The notes: generated by a model from the sequence alone, not told the origin. 50,690 bases of DNA from Streptococcaceae bacterium (GCA_031253335.1 JAIRWF010000030.1:1-50690), one strand, 5' to 3'. Shown: positions 1 through 6,967, counted from the stretch's first letter. Numbers and translations: made by a program.

Positions 1-45
1 GGCGCTTTTATTATACCTTGGTTCAGCTATGCACAGGCTGATTAA
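1..45 (+). CDS. C-terminal tail of a gene cut by the window edge (tentative)
   Basis: Frame 1 is open from the first base to a TAA at 43-45 and would encode 14 residues ending in PWFSYAQAD. I do not recognise the family. The following 115 bases contain no start with a ribosome binding site until the promoter at 163, which fits the end of an upstream gene. The fragment is too short to exclude a chance open frame. Confidence 0.25.
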   Translation, partial: GAFIIPWFSYAQAD

Positions 46-162
46 ATGTCGTCCATCCGAGAATCGGGTTAGGGACAGCCAAGGAGCTTAAGCGGTGGGG
101 ACTACCTAGTGCCAACAAACATAGCAATGGATTTCAGCGTTTTCTATTTATAAACTTTTTAT

Positions 163-191
163 TTGACATATGTTATAACATATGCTATAAT
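163..191 (+). promoter_or_regulatory. Strong promoter with an 18-bp palindromic operator in its spacer
   Basis: A consensus -35 TTGACA (163-168) is followed after 17 bp by a consensus -10 TATAAT (186-191). The spacer is almost filled by a perfect palindrome, CATATGTTATAACATATG (167-184), touching the -35 and ending 1 bp before the -10. A dimeric repressor bound there would block RNA polymerase, so the small genes downstream are probably kept silent until released. The regulator is not identifiable in the window. Confidence 0.75.
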
Positions 192-225
192 ATATTTATC
201 TTAAGGAAAGGAGGTAGGATGATGA

Positions 226-384
226 ATGGGAAAACATAAGAAGAAAGTTGTCATTGAAATCCGTGTGATTCAGGATAAAAATGACAATGACGAAAAAACA
301 GCACTTGATAAGGCTGAGACGATTGCAACGATTCTTGGCGGAACGGCAAGCGTCATAGCACTTATCAAAGTACTGTTCAACTGA
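226..384 (+). CDS. Small hypothetical protein, 52 aa, charged N-terminus and hydrophobic C-terminus
   Basis: An ATG at 226 follows a very strong ribosome binding site (AAAGGAGG, 207-214) and encodes 52 residues. The first half is Lys-rich and then acidic. The last 20 residues (TILGGTASVIALIKVLF) are hydrophobic and could form a membrane helix. A 6-codon minigene (ATG 219, stop by 239) overlaps the start in another frame and may couple or tune initiation. It is the first gene after the palindromic promoter and is closed by a terminator hairpin. I do not recognise the family. The neighbouring short genes suggest a mobile or phage-like accessory element, which is inference. Confidence 0.6.
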   Translation: MGKHKKKVVIEIRVIQDKNDNDEKTALDKAETIATILGGTASVIALIKVLFN

Positions 385-430
385 CAAGGCGGGGCGAAAG
401 CCCCTACCCTTGTTTTGATTATATCAAAAC
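385..430 (+). terminator. Terminator hairpin with an overlapping alternative hairpin
   Basis: CAAGG and GGGGC arms (385-395) pair with GCCCC (400-404) and CCTTG (408-412) around a GAAA loop, followed by TTTT (413-416). A second inverted repeat, GTTTTGAT/ATCAAAAC (412-430), shares the G and the T-run, so the two structures compete. It could end the transcript of the 52-aa gene or meter read-through to the next gene. Confidence 0.6.
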
Positions 431-446
431 GGAGGCGAAAATCAAA

Positions 447-548
447 ATGAAAAATGGTGCTTACCGAAAGCTACAAGTTGTGAATATCGTGATTTGGACA
501 ATCGCATTTATCTTGGCGATTGCCGTGATAGTGAAATCCTTCCTGTAA
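447..548 (+). CDS. Small single-pass membrane protein, 33 aa
   Basis: An ATG at 447 is preceded by GGAGG (431-435), 11 nt upstream. The 33-residue product has a short basic N-terminus (KNGAYRK) and one continuous hydrophobic helix covering about residues 10-31 (VVNIVIWTIAFILAIAVIV). This fits a one-helix membrane peptide. Size and topology resemble small phage or plasmid membrane proteins and type I toxin peptides, but I cannot assign it to a family. It lies between the terminator hairpins at 385-430 and the next small gene. Confidence 0.55.
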   Translation: MKNGAYRKLQVVNIVIWTIAFILAIAVIVKSFL

Positions 549-551
549 TTG

Positions 552-580
552 TGCTACAATGGTCTAAAAGAGGTTGTAGC
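552..580 (+). promoter_or_regulatory. Extended -10-like box and inverted repeat before the next small gene
   Basis: GCTACAA (552-558) and TTGTAGC (574-580) form an inverted repeat ending directly at the ATG of the next gene. TGCTACAAT (551-559) resembles an extended -10 element. The ribosome binding site AGAGG (568-573) lies in the loop of the repeat. The site may be a secondary promoter or a hairpin presenting the ribosome binding site. Confidence 0.35.
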
Positions 581-799
581 ATGGCAGAGAAGAAAAAGCG
601 GGTTGCAAAGTACAATCCCGAAGCTGAAAAAAGATATGTGGCGAAGATGTCGCCTGAACAAAGAGCAGAGAGAAACCGTCGGACGGCTTTCACTACTGCT
701 CTAAATTTCGTGAAGAAAGAAAAGTACACCGCTGAGGAGCTTGAAGAACTTGCTCAGGCGATTGAGGAAAAGAAAGGCAAGAAAAATGGCAATAACTAA
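581..799 (+). CDS. Small basic helical protein, 72 aa
   Basis: The ATG at 581 is chosen over an upstream in-frame start (494) because AAAGAGG lies 7 nt before it and the upstream extension overlaps the membrane peptide gene. The 72 residues are very rich in Lys, Arg and Glu. Residues 1-35 are basic and the segment KYTAEELEELAQAIEEKKGKK looks like an amphipathic helix. There are no Cys residues. It could be a small nucleic-acid-binding or partner protein of an accessory element. No family is recognised. Its 3' end overlaps the next gene by 14 bp, so the two are probably translated together. Confidence 0.6.
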   Translation: MAEKKKRVAKYNPEAEKRYVAKMSPEQRAERNRRTAFTTALNFVKKEKYTAEELEELAQAIEEKKGKKNGNN

Positions 800-1103
800 A
801 AATACACAAACAGTTACTAGAAAACTTACTTCAGTAAGAAGTGAAGAAGTTGAAGAAATCACGTACGAGATTAACGGTAACGACTTGAATGACTTCAAAG
901 AAGAACAGAATATAGCGCGTGACCATTTCAAAAAGCAAATCATTGAAGCGCTAGAAGCAAATAATGGTCTTGATGTGAACTTTGTTGAAGAATACAATGA
1001 GCTATCTGAAATATATAATCATAAGGTGCTAAACAAGCATTTCATATATAGTACCATGGTTGATTTAATTCAAGGATATAGAGATAGAGCAGTTGAAGTG
1101 TGA
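786..1103 (+). CDS. Acidic hypothetical protein, 105 aa
   Basis: The start at 786 is preferred over 741 because the preceding in-frame residues are only the shifted reading of the upstream gene's basic tail, and AAAGAAAGG lies just upstream. The 105-residue product is acidic and predicted mostly helical, with no signal peptide or membrane segment. It overlaps the 72-aa gene, ends just before a strong terminator, and closes the accessory cluster upstream of yvcK. I do not recognise the family. Opposite charges of the two overlapping products suggest they may interact, which is speculation. Confidence 0.6.
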   Translation: MAITKNTQTVTRKLTSVRSEEVEEITYEINGNDLNDFKEEQNIARDHFKKQIIEALEANNGLDVNFVEEYNELSEIYNHKVLNKHFIYSTMVDLIQGYRDRAVEV

Positions 1104-1105
1104 GA

Positions 1106-1133
1106 AGAGCCTGTCAATCGACGGGCTCTTTTT
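1106..1133 (+). terminator. Rho-independent terminator
   Basis: AGAGCCTGTC (1106-1115) pairs with GACGGGCTCT (1120-1129) around AATC, with one T-G wobble, and runs into TTTTT. It separates the accessory cluster from yvcK. Confidence 0.85.
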
Positions 1134-1193
1134 AGTGCTATGATTCTTGCGGAACGGTCACTCTTTCAACTATATATCACAAAAAAATTATAG

Positions 1194-1199
1194 TACAAT
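1194..1199 (+). promoter_or_regulatory. Putative -10 box for a leaderless start upstream of yvcK
   Basis: TACAAT at 1194-1199 ends 7 nt before the ATG at 1207, the spacing at which transcription would begin at or next to the start codon. No convincing -35 is seen. Confidence 0.4.
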
Positions 1200-1206
1200 A
1201 TTAGAC

Positions 1207-1242
1207 ATGAAGATAAAAAGAATGGATGCCGTTATTAAGTGA
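1207..1242 (+). CDS. 11-codon leader ORF overlapping the yvcK start
   Basis: ATG at 1207 opens an 11-codon frame (MKIKRMDAVIK) whose TGA (1240-1242) overlaps the yvcK GTG (1239-1241) in GTGA. yvcK has no good ribosome binding site of its own, and a -10-like TACAAT lies 7 nt before the leader ATG. A leaderless leader peptide that hands ribosomes to yvcK by coupling would explain all three facts. Alternatively the short ORF is a chance frame. Confidence 0.4.
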   Translation: MKIKRMDAVIK

Positions 1243-2216
1243 AACCACGTAAAATTGTTGTCATCGGAGGCGGCACAGGGATTCCCGTCATCCTCTCTAG
1301 CCTCCGCAAAGAAGACATCGACCTCACAGCCATCGTCACCGTCGCAGATGACGGCGGCTCATCAGGCAAACTCCGCTCTGCGATTGATGTTCCACCTCCA
1401 GGTGATTTGCGCAACGTCCTTCTTGCCATGAGCGACATGCCCCAGTTCTATAGCGACGTCTTTCAGTACCGCTTTGCCGAAAATGACGGCGTTTTAGCAG
1501 GTCACCCCCTGGGAAATCTTATCATTGCAGGTATTTCTGAAATGCGAGGCTCGACCTACAATGCGATTCAGTGGCTCGCGCAGTTTTTCCATGTTCGCGG
1601 CCACATCTATCCTGCAGCAGACAGTGCCCTGACTTTAAAAGCCTTTTTCCAAGACGGATCCGTTGTTGAAGGCGAGTCCCACATTGCAGACCACACAGGC
1701 CTCATTGACCACGTAGAAGTCACAGAGACTGCCACAGATGCTTTTCCTCGAGCATCCAAAAAAGTCGTTGAAGCTATCCTCACAGCCGATACGATTGTCC
1801 TAGGCCCAGGGAGCCTTTTCACGTCTATCTTACCCAATCTCATGATTCCTGAAATCGGCGACGCCCTGCTTGATACGCAGGCGCAGGTCATCTATGTCTG
1901 CAATATCATGACCCAGCGCGGCGAGACCGAGCATTTTACTGATGCCGACCACGTGCGTGCGCTTCATAGACACCTTGCTACACGCTTTATTGATACCGTC
2001 CTTGTCAACAGCACTCCAGTACCTCCCGAATACATGAATAGCAATAAATTTGACGAATACCTCGTCCAAGTCGGCCATGACTATGCAGGTCTCGAAAGCG
2101 AAGGCGTTAAAGTCATTTCAAGCGATTTCTTAAAACTCCGTGACGGCGGAGCCTTCCACAATGGCGAAGCAGTCAGCGAAGAAATACTGCGCATTAGTGA
2201 ATATCGAAACAGCTGA
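1239..2216 (+). CDS. yvcK: Gluconeogenesis factor YvcK
   Basis: YvcK/CofD-like protein of 325 residues, the usual size. The N-terminal nucleotide-sugar-binding loop IGGGTG (9-14), the DDGGSSG motif (37-43), PPPGDLRN and GHPLGNL are all present. In Firmicutes YvcK binds UDP-sugars and links carbon supply to cell-wall synthesis and cell shape. The start is the GTG at 1239, overlapped by a short leader ORF. The gene overlaps whiA by one base (TGATG), so the two form an operon. The usual upstream neighbour rapZ is missing here. The small accessory cluster occupies its place, which suggests an insertion or rearrangement between rapZ and yvcK. Confidence 0.95.
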   Translation: MKPRKIVVIGGGTGIPVILSSLRKEDIDLTAIVTVADDGGSSGKLRSAIDVPPPGDLRNVLLAMSDMPQFYSDVFQYRFAENDGVLAGHPLGNLIIAGISEMRGSTYNAIQWLAQFFHVRGHIYPAADSALTLKAFFQDGSVVEGESHIADHTGLIDHVEVTETATDAFPRASKKVVEAILTADTIVLGPGSLFTSILPNLMIPEIGDALLDTQAQVIYVCNIMTQRGETEHFTDADHVRALHRHLATRFIDTVLVNSTPVPPEYMNSNKFDEYLVQVGHDYAGLESEGVKVISSDFLKLRDGGAFHNGEAVSEEILRISEYRNS

Positions 2217-3112
2217 TGACCTTTACAAGTGATATCAAAAAAGAACTTACCTTGCTTCCGCCCACGACGGGAGCTCTTTTAGCGCTCATCCGCCTGCGGG
2301 GGAGCCTTGGACTCTCAGGCGGTTTGACCCTCTCCATCACGACGGAAAATGCCGCCACTGCCCAGTACATCTACAAATCCCTCGAAGAACTCTACGCAAT
2401 TCGCGCGGAAATCCGCGTGGCACAAAAAGACAATCTTGCTAAAAACCGCAGTTACAGCGTTTTCATTGAAGAGGAGGCTGAAAATCTTTTGGATGAGCTC
2501 TCTCTTGCGGATTCGCTCATGTTGGAACACGGCGTCCCAAAGCTGATTCTAAATGGCGAGCCCCACATGCAGCAGGATTATTTGCGGGGGACATTTCTCG
2601 CTGCGGGAAGCCTCGCTAATCCCGAAAAAGCCTATCAACTGGAGCTTGCAAGCACTTATGATGAACATGCAGAGGGCCTGCAAGCGCTTGTGGCACAGTT
2701 TAATCTCCATGCGCATCTTTCCAACCACAAAAATCGCAGCCTCCTCTACCTCACACGCGCTGAGGAAATCTCGGATTTTCTGACGCTTATTGGGGCCATG
2801 CAGGCGAGACTTCGTTTTGAAGACATCAAGATGCTCCGAGAGATGCGGGGCCTTGCCAATCGTCAGTCCAACTTTGAAACGGCGAATATCACAAAAACCG
2901 TCCAAGCTTCGCAAGACGTCATCTCAGCGATTGATACCTTGATGGCTAAAAACCAACTGCCTGAAAGCCTTACAGATATTGCACTCGCACGCCTCGCCCA
3001 TCCCGATGCTAGCTTGCAGGAGCTAGGCCAGCTTGTGACCCCTCCTTTATCCAAATCCTCTGTTGCAAGACGCCTGCACAAGCTTGAGAATCTCGCACAT
3101 CCAAAGTCCTAA
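2216..3112 (+). CDS. whiA: DNA-binding protein WhiA
   Basis: WhiA of 298 residues: an N-terminal domain related to LAGLIDADG homing endonucleases but without nuclease activity (with the family's AGSLANPEKAYQLE segment) and a C-terminal helix-turn-helix ending LSKSSVARRLHKLENLA. In low-GC Gram-positives WhiA influences cell division and chromosome segregation. The ATG overlaps the last base of yvcK, so expression is coupled. A decayed copy of its last 40 codons lies at 12733-12841, which makes this gene the left boundary of an accessory island. Confidence 0.95.
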   Translation: MTFTSDIKKELTLLPPTTGALLALIRLRGSLGLSGGLTLSITTENAATAQYIYKSLEELYAIRAEIRVAQKDNLAKNRSYSVFIEEEAENLLDELSLADSLMLEHGVPKLILNGEPHMQQDYLRGTFLAAGSLANPEKAYQLELASTYDEHAEGLQALVAQFNLHAHLSNHKNRSLLYLTRAEEISDFLTLIGAMQARLRFEDIKMLREMRGLANRQSNFETANITKTVQASQDVISAIDTLMAKNQLPESLTDIALARLAHPDASLQELGQLVTPPLSKSSVARRLHKLENLAHPKS

Positions 3113-3187
3113 GCGCCTTTTCGTCAGTTTAGAGGCAAACAAAATTAAAAAAACCCTTCAGGCATTTTTTGAATTGAATTGAATTAT

Positions 3188-3308
3188 AGGTTACCTCTAA
3201 AAACCTGCTTTTTCGTCTAACTTCGAGAGCCGCTTGACGCATGCGTCAAGTGCATAAACGGCTCTCGGCGTTAGCCTTCATAAGCAAAACGGTTTTTAGA
3301 CACGCCCT
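3188..3308 (-). repeat. Intergenic fold-back repeat, copy A (121 bp, short form)
   Basis: Read on the minus strand this copy starts AGGGCGTGTCTA and ends TAGAGGTAACCT, the same termini as the copies at 4093-4332 and 41782-42130, and it shares the ACGAAAAAGCA core. Its centre is a cruciform: CGAGAGCCG (3224-3232) pairs with CGGCTCTCG (3259-3267) around an inner palindrome, CTTGACGCATGCGTCAAG (3233-3250). The element end supplies the TAG stop of the TetR gene. It carries no ORF. Confidence 0.7.
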
Positions 3309-3873
3309 ATAAAAATTTTTCATTCATCAACTCTGTAGGAGATACAGATAACAAATAAATAAATTTATCATGGAAGTCAAGAGGAGTTTCGGGCTGCTCT
3401 TTTTGAACCCATTGTGAGAGGATGGTTAAGATCTGTTGTATAACTAGCCTTGCAGCAAAATCTGAATCAAACGTGACTTTAATCGTTTCTTTAAGGTAAC
3501 GACTAAAAATTGGAAGATAAGCTTTTTCAATATAGCTTAGCCAAGTTGGATCGTAACGGTACAGAGTGGCTTGAAATTGCCTTTTTTCATATATGATTGG
3601 AAGAATTTCATCTGCCAAAAAGTGGATAAAACCAGAGTTTTTTGACCTGAGAAACTCTTTTATTTTCGATTGTCCCTCTTGATCCACGAAAATGTGCATA
3701 CTCTCTAAAATATCATCAATACTCCGATAATAATTTTTATAAATAGCTTGCCGAGACAAGTTCATACGCCCTGCGATTTTTTCAATGGTAACATCAGAAA
3801 AATGAGAAGCATCTTTTGCGAGCCAACATAACTCTTCAAATATTCTTACATCCTTTTCTCTAAAAGTTATCAT
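3307..3873 (-). CDS. TetR/AcrR-family transcriptional regulator
   Basis: A TetR-like repressor of about 188 residues. The N-terminal helix-turn-helix reads TIEKIAGRMNLSRQAIYKNYYRSIDDIL and is followed by a helical ligand-binding domain. I place the start at 3873 because on the minus strand TTGCTA, 17 bp, TATAAT and then only 6 nt lead to this ATG, predicting a leaderless mRNA. A start at 3921 (204 residues) is possible but has no ribosome binding site. The gene is divergent from the secreted peptide and ABC transporter genes and probably controls them. TTGACAACTG-type inverted repeats lie in the intergenic region. The stop codon lies inside a repeat element. Confidence 0.8.
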   Translation of the reverse strand: MITFREKDVRIFEELCWLAKDASHFSDVTIEKIAGRMNLSRQAIYKNYYRSIDDILESMHIFVDQEGQSKIKEFLRSKNSGFIHFLADEILPIIYEKRQFQATLYRYDPTWLSYIEKAYLPIFSRYLKETIKVTFDSDFAARLVIQQILTILSQWVQKEQPETPLDFHDKFIYLLSVSPTELMNEKFL

Positions 3874-3903
3874 GGAAATATTATAAGAAATTTTTATGGG
3901 ATT
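3874..3903 (-). promoter_or_regulatory. Promoter of the TetR gene, leaderless spacing
   Basis: On the minus strand TTGCTA, 17 bp and TATAAT are followed by ATTTCC and the ATG. Transcription would start at or within a base or two of the start codon. Confidence 0.55.
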
Positions 3904-3927
3904 AGCAAGGCTACCAAACATAAAACA

Positions 3928-4006
3928 TTGACAACTGTCAACCGGGAAAATTCAAGAATTCTCTAACCATGACAGTTACAGAATATGATGAATTGACAAC
4001 TGACAA
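3928..4006. promoter_or_regulatory. Candidate TetR operators in the divergent region
   Basis: TTGACAACTGTCAA (3928-3941) and TTGACAACTGACAA (3993-4006) are near-identical and 65 bp apart. A related TGACAGTTAC lies between them (3970-3979). The first is an inverted repeat of TTGACA. Paired, similar sites between a TetR gene and the genes it faces are the usual arrangement for operators. Assignment is inference. Confidence 0.45.
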
Positions 4007-4092
4007 TAAATGGCTATTGATTTATTACTTTTTTTGAAATAGAATGGATTCAAGAAAGAAGGCGATTCCAGTGTGGCGCAAAAATTAGATAA

Positions 4093-4332
4093 AGGGCGTG
4101 TCTATCTGCGCCACTTCGTGTCGGGCTGTCCGCTCTGATAACCCTACTAGCATCGCTGTTAGGTGCAGACCGCACCAACAGCCAACCTATCGCTACGGCG
4201 CTTTTGCGCCTTAGAGCGATTGGACATGCTTTAGCTAGTCGAAAAAGCAGGGAGTTGCCATGCGACTTGCCAGCTTTGCTGGCTTAGCGAGCATGGACAG
4301 CGCAGCGCAAAGCGCGGAGATAGAGGTAACCT
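4093..4332 (+). repeat. Intergenic fold-back repeat, copy B (240 bp)
   Basis: Begins AGGGCGTGTCTATCTGCGC and ends GCGGAGATAGAGGTAACCT, so the ends carry an inverted TCTATCT-CGC motif. The first 50 bp and last 105 bp closely match copy C at 41782-42130 (for example the GAAAAAGCA-GGAGTTGCCATG and CATGGACAGCGCAGCGCAAAGC segments). The middle differs. It separates the peptide gene from the TetR-side operators. No transposase is encoded. A non-autonomous mobile repeat is the likely identity. Confidence 0.75.
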
Positions 4333-4365
4333 AAACAGTAGAACTCAAAAAGAAAGGAAGCTAAA

Positions 4366-4668
4366 ATGAAAAAGAAAAGTTTTAGAAGTAAAATTTTACT
4401 AAGCCTTGCCGTATTGTTGACAGTTGGAGTAGTTGCAACGACGCCAGCCAATGCTTATTGGTATGCTTCACGTATGCCACAGCGTGTTTATGCACAGTAT
4501 TTTTTAGGAGCTGGTAATGGAACTCCAGTTTTGTTAGGAAGAGAAACTTTAGCCTGGACCACAGTTCGTTATCAAGCAGGCTTTTATACCACGCATACAC
4601 AAACCATGAAAAGAAGCGGCCCTTATCAAGATGTTTGGGTCAATTATTTTTATCATGTTTATAAATAA
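4366..4668 (+). CDS. Secreted aromatic-rich peptide, candidate bacteriocin (100 aa)
   Basis: The start at 4366 follows AAAGGAAG. A clear Sec signal peptide (KKKSFRSK, then a hydrophobic stretch) ends at TTPANA, so cleavage after residue 30 would give a 70-residue mature product. It has no Cys, is basic, and is rich in Tyr, Trp and Phe, ending DVWVNYFYHVYK. Size, lack of Cys, Sec export and the following ABC transporter recall the lactococcin 972 family, but the hallmark residues are not clearly present, so this is analogy only. An intrinsic terminator separates it from the transporter genes, which would make peptide mRNA more abundant than transporter mRNA. TetR control is likely. Confidence 0.7.
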   Translation: MKKKSFRSKILLSLAVLLTVGVVATTPANAYWYASRMPQRVYAQYFLGAGNGTPVLLGRETLAWTTVRYQAGFYTTHTQTMKRSGPYQDVWVNYFYHVYK

Positions 4669-4677
4669 AACGCTTGA

Positions 4678-4712
4678 TGAGGTCAGATAAATCAGCCTGA
4701 CCTCAATTTTTT
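4678..4712 (+). terminator. Intra-operon terminator between peptide and ABC permease
   Basis: TGAGGTCAG (4678-4686) pairs perfectly with CTGACCTCA (4697-4705), followed by a run of Ts to 4712. It ends just before the ribosome binding site AGGAGA of the permease gene, so it works as a partial terminator inside the operon. Confidence 0.85.
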
Positions 4713-4722
4713 AGGAGAAACG

Positions 4723-5826
4723 ATGAAAATACTCAGCTATGAATTCAAAAAGTTTATCTTGAGTAAGAGAAATCTTATTATTCTAGGTCTCATCTTTTTA
4801 GCTATTGCATTTGTCAATCTTCCCTCACTGCCTGGTTTATCAGGGAGTAGCACAGTCCTCAAATCTTCCTTACTAGCTACAGCCAAAAGCAATTTTTCTC
4901 AGACCCCATCCACACAGCCAGAGTCAAAACTATATGCTGGACAGATTAAAGCCATCGAAGAAAATAATCCCAACCAATATTGGCACTATGCTTATGTGCT
5001 AGATGAGGAAATAATAAAAAATGCGAGCAATCCCAATGAAACTATTTCCGCGGACGAGGTTTCAGACACGAAGGCAGAATTGCGCTATATTGCACTTGTC
5101 AAACAACGCCATCTGACTTTTGAGTGGCAACAAGGTAACCAGACGCACGCATTTGGGGATTTTGTAGAAGGCTCCTTGCAAGCGATGGGCTTTAGCATCT
5201 TTACGCTTTTGTTTGCCATTTTAGTATCAACGCCTCTTTCAAGCTTTTTTGAAAGTGGAGAAAATAGGTTTTCTAACTTTATCCATATAAGTTCCCGACA
5301 AACTTTGCTCTCGAAAGTTCTTGTTGGCGTAGTTGTCACTTTTTTCTGGCTGCTTATTATTAGTATTATCAACATCCTTGTCTTAGGACTGATTAATGGC
5401 TTTGGTTCATTCAATTACCCAGCCTCTTTGTGGAACAACGGCATGAGCCCAACGCCGAGCAATATGGCAATACCAGTAGGTCTGGTGTGCGTTCTTTCGC
5501 TTCTATATTTTATACTGATTCTTCTTTTTTTGGCCTCTCTGGGTGCGCTCCTTTCTGCACTCACAAAACGAAGCTTAGTCGTGATCGGGATTATTGCCAT
5601 TTTAGTCGTAGGCTGGTCACTCATTGAGACGCAACCAATGGTACAAGCCATCCGCCCCTATGTGCCGATGAGTTATCTGAACCCAGTAGAGTTACTGAGT
5701 TATCCCACCTATCTCTTTAAAAATGCTTCCTTTGGTATTGGTGCGGGTTATTTAGCGAGTCTATCTCTACTTTGCCTAGTTTTGGCAAATGGCTTCATGA
5801 AAAATTATAGACTCAGGAGAATTTAA
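4723..5826 (+). CDS. ABC-2-type membrane permease of the peptide locus
   Basis: A 367-residue membrane protein with AGGAGA upstream. One membrane helix lies at about 18-36, followed by an extracytoplasmic stretch of roughly 110 residues, then five or so helices from about 155 to the C-terminus. This is the layout of ABC-2 permeases used in bacteriocin immunity and export. The ATPase follows after 2 nt, so the pair forms one transporter. The likely job is self-protection from, or export-related handling of, the upstream secreted peptide. Because the peptide has its own Sec signal, immunity is the better guess. The family is larger than bacteriocin transporters, so the substrate is unproven. 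Confidence 0.75.
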   Translation: MKILSYEFKKFILSKRNLIILGLIFLAIAFVNLPSLPGLSGSSTVLKSSLLATAKSNFSQTPSTQPESKLYAGQIKAIEENNPNQYWHYAYVLDEEIIKNASNPNETISADEVSDTKAELRYIALVKQRHLTFEWQQGNQTHAFGDFVEGSLQAMGFSIFTLLFAILVSTPLSSFFESGENRFSNFIHISSRQTLLSKVLVGVVVTFFWLLIISIINILVLGLINGFGSFNYPASLWNNGMSPTPSNMAIPVGLVCVLSLLYFILILLFLASLGALLSALTKRSLVVIGIIAILVVGWSLIETQPMVQAIRPYVPMSYLNPVELLSYPTYLFKNASFGIGAGYLASLSLLCLVLANGFMKNYRLRRI

Positions 5827-5828
5827 AA

Positions 5829-6446
5829 ATGCCCTTAGAAATAAAAAATTTAGTGTTACCAGGGATTACTCCCTTTAGCATTGACATAAAAGAAAACGGC
5901 CTCTATGGTCTCATCGGGAAAAATGGAATCGGCAAAAGTACCTTATTTTCCGTCTTATCAGGTGAAATTGCTTTTTCACAAGGATTAGTGAGAGCTGGAC
6001 GAGTTGCCTATTTGCCGGACGTAGAGTGCTTCGATGGAAATTTAAGTGCTAATGATTATTTTAAATTACTAAATACTGAGGAATATGAAAAGGCACTTCG
6101 CCAAGCGAAAAAATTTGGCGTGGCGGATTATCTCAAGTTAAAAGTTTCAAAATACTCTTTGGGGATGAAACAACGCTTAGCTACGGTGTTGAGCTTTTCG
6201 ATAAATTGTGACGTTTTAATCATTGATGAACTTTTTAGCGGACTAGATGTTGCTGTAAAATCAGCTGTTTATGAAGAATTAAATAAAATGGCCAGTGAAA
6301 AAATAGTCTTACTCACCTCGCATAACCTAAAGGAAATTGAACATTTCTGTGAGAAAACCTTTTTATTATCTGAGACAGGGATACATGAAGTCAAGGATTT
6401 TGATGACGCGGCAAAAGAAATTGGCTATATAGAGCTATTTGCATAG
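5829..6446 (+). CDS. ABC transporter ATP-binding protein of the peptide locus
   Basis: A 205-residue ATPase with Walker A GKNGIGKST (30-38), signature LGMKQ (111-115), Walker B VLIIDE (129-134) and an H-loop in LLTSHN. It is preceded by AGGAGA and lies 2 nt after the permease gene. The protein is shorter than typical ABC-2 ATPases (about 230-300 residues) and lacks the C-terminal extension, which is common in small bacteriocin-immunity ATPases. It would power the 367-residue permease. No gene follows in the same operon. Downstream sequence is a recombination scar. Confidence 0.85.
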   Translation: MPLEIKNLVLPGITPFSIDIKENGLYGLIGKNGIGKSTLFSVLSGEIAFSQGLVRAGRVAYLPDVECFDGNLSANDYFKLLNTEEYEKALRQAKKFGVADYLKLKVSKYSLGMKQRLATVLSFSINCDVLIIDELFSGLDVAVKSAVYEELNKMASEKIVLLTSHNLKEIEHFCEKTFLLSETGIHEVKDFDDAAKEIGYIELFA

Positions 6447-6478
6447 ATTGGATCTTCTCATTTTTTGTTGAGAATTAA

Positions 6479-6585
6479 CAAAATCGTATCGGTGACTCAT
6501 TTGACAAAAGTTATAATAAGTTATAAAAATAAATTCAACTTATAAAAACTTATAAAAACTTATAAAAATTTGAACTTCTACAGAT
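6479..6585 (+). repeat. Relic of the exporter 3' end plus its phased promoter array (copy 1)
   Basis: About 95 bp closely match 11501-11600. The first part repeats the last codons of the TagH-TagG-type gene (CAAAATCGTATCGGTGACT). Next come TTGACA (6501-6506), 17 bp and TAAAAA (6524-6529), then TTATAA cores spaced about 10 bp apart at 6511, 6521, 6540, 6550 and 6560. No intact gene follows this promoter, so it is an orphan copy left by duplication or recombination. Confidence 0.75.
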
Positions 6586-6676
6586 TAGAGTAGTGATATG
6601 CTCTAAGTCTAGGAAAGACAATGCATAACAGGTATATTTATCATTCAAAATTAGGGAGGCTAAATTTCGTCAAAGT

Positions 6677-6841
6677 TTGAAGCTGTTTTGCTTAGATTCA
6701 ACAGCGACATACATCACTGAACTAACGAATTTGAATCTCAAAACCATTGATTCTGTGAGTTATAAAATCGCTCAAGACTTGTCCTACTCAGCGAAGAGAC
6801 AAGTCTATCTCCGCTGGCGAGTAGGAAGCAGACGGCTATAG
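6677..6841 (+). pseudogene. Possible remnant of a helix-turn-helix gene
   Basis: From a TTG at 6677 the frame stays open for 54 codons. Residues 10-38 (TATYITELTNLN, then TIDSVSYKIAQDL) resemble the second half of an XRE-type helix-turn-helix. The frame then runs into sequence resembling the fold-back repeat and stops. There is no intact start, so this is at best a fragment, and chance similarity is possible. Confidence 0.2.
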
Positions 6842-6897
6842 AAAAGTTGACTATACGCTCCCCTATATGCGGGAATTTATCACAACAAGAGGCTAAG

Positions 6898-6967
6898 GGT
6901 TACCTCTATCTGCGCTGTAAAGCAGTGCAGACGGGCGTGCCCATGGGCTTTTTCATTGTTCGGATTT
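6898..6967. repeat. Recombination scar: repeat fragment joined to a second copy of a terminator
   Basis: GGTTACCTCTATCTGCGC (6898-6915) is the inverted 3' end of the fold-back repeat family. It is followed by GCCCATGGGC and a T-run (6939-6952), then CATTGTTCGGATTT. The last part matches the terminator behind the whiA relic (12851-12877). The stretch 6447-7128 otherwise contains no intact gene. Confidence 0.5.

Noticed and set aside
6781-6841. A full extra copy of the fold-back repeat starting at GTCTATCTCCGC
   Set aside because: Only a 12-15 base match to the 5' end is present, and the adjoining sequence diverges, so I list only the better-supported fragment at 6898.
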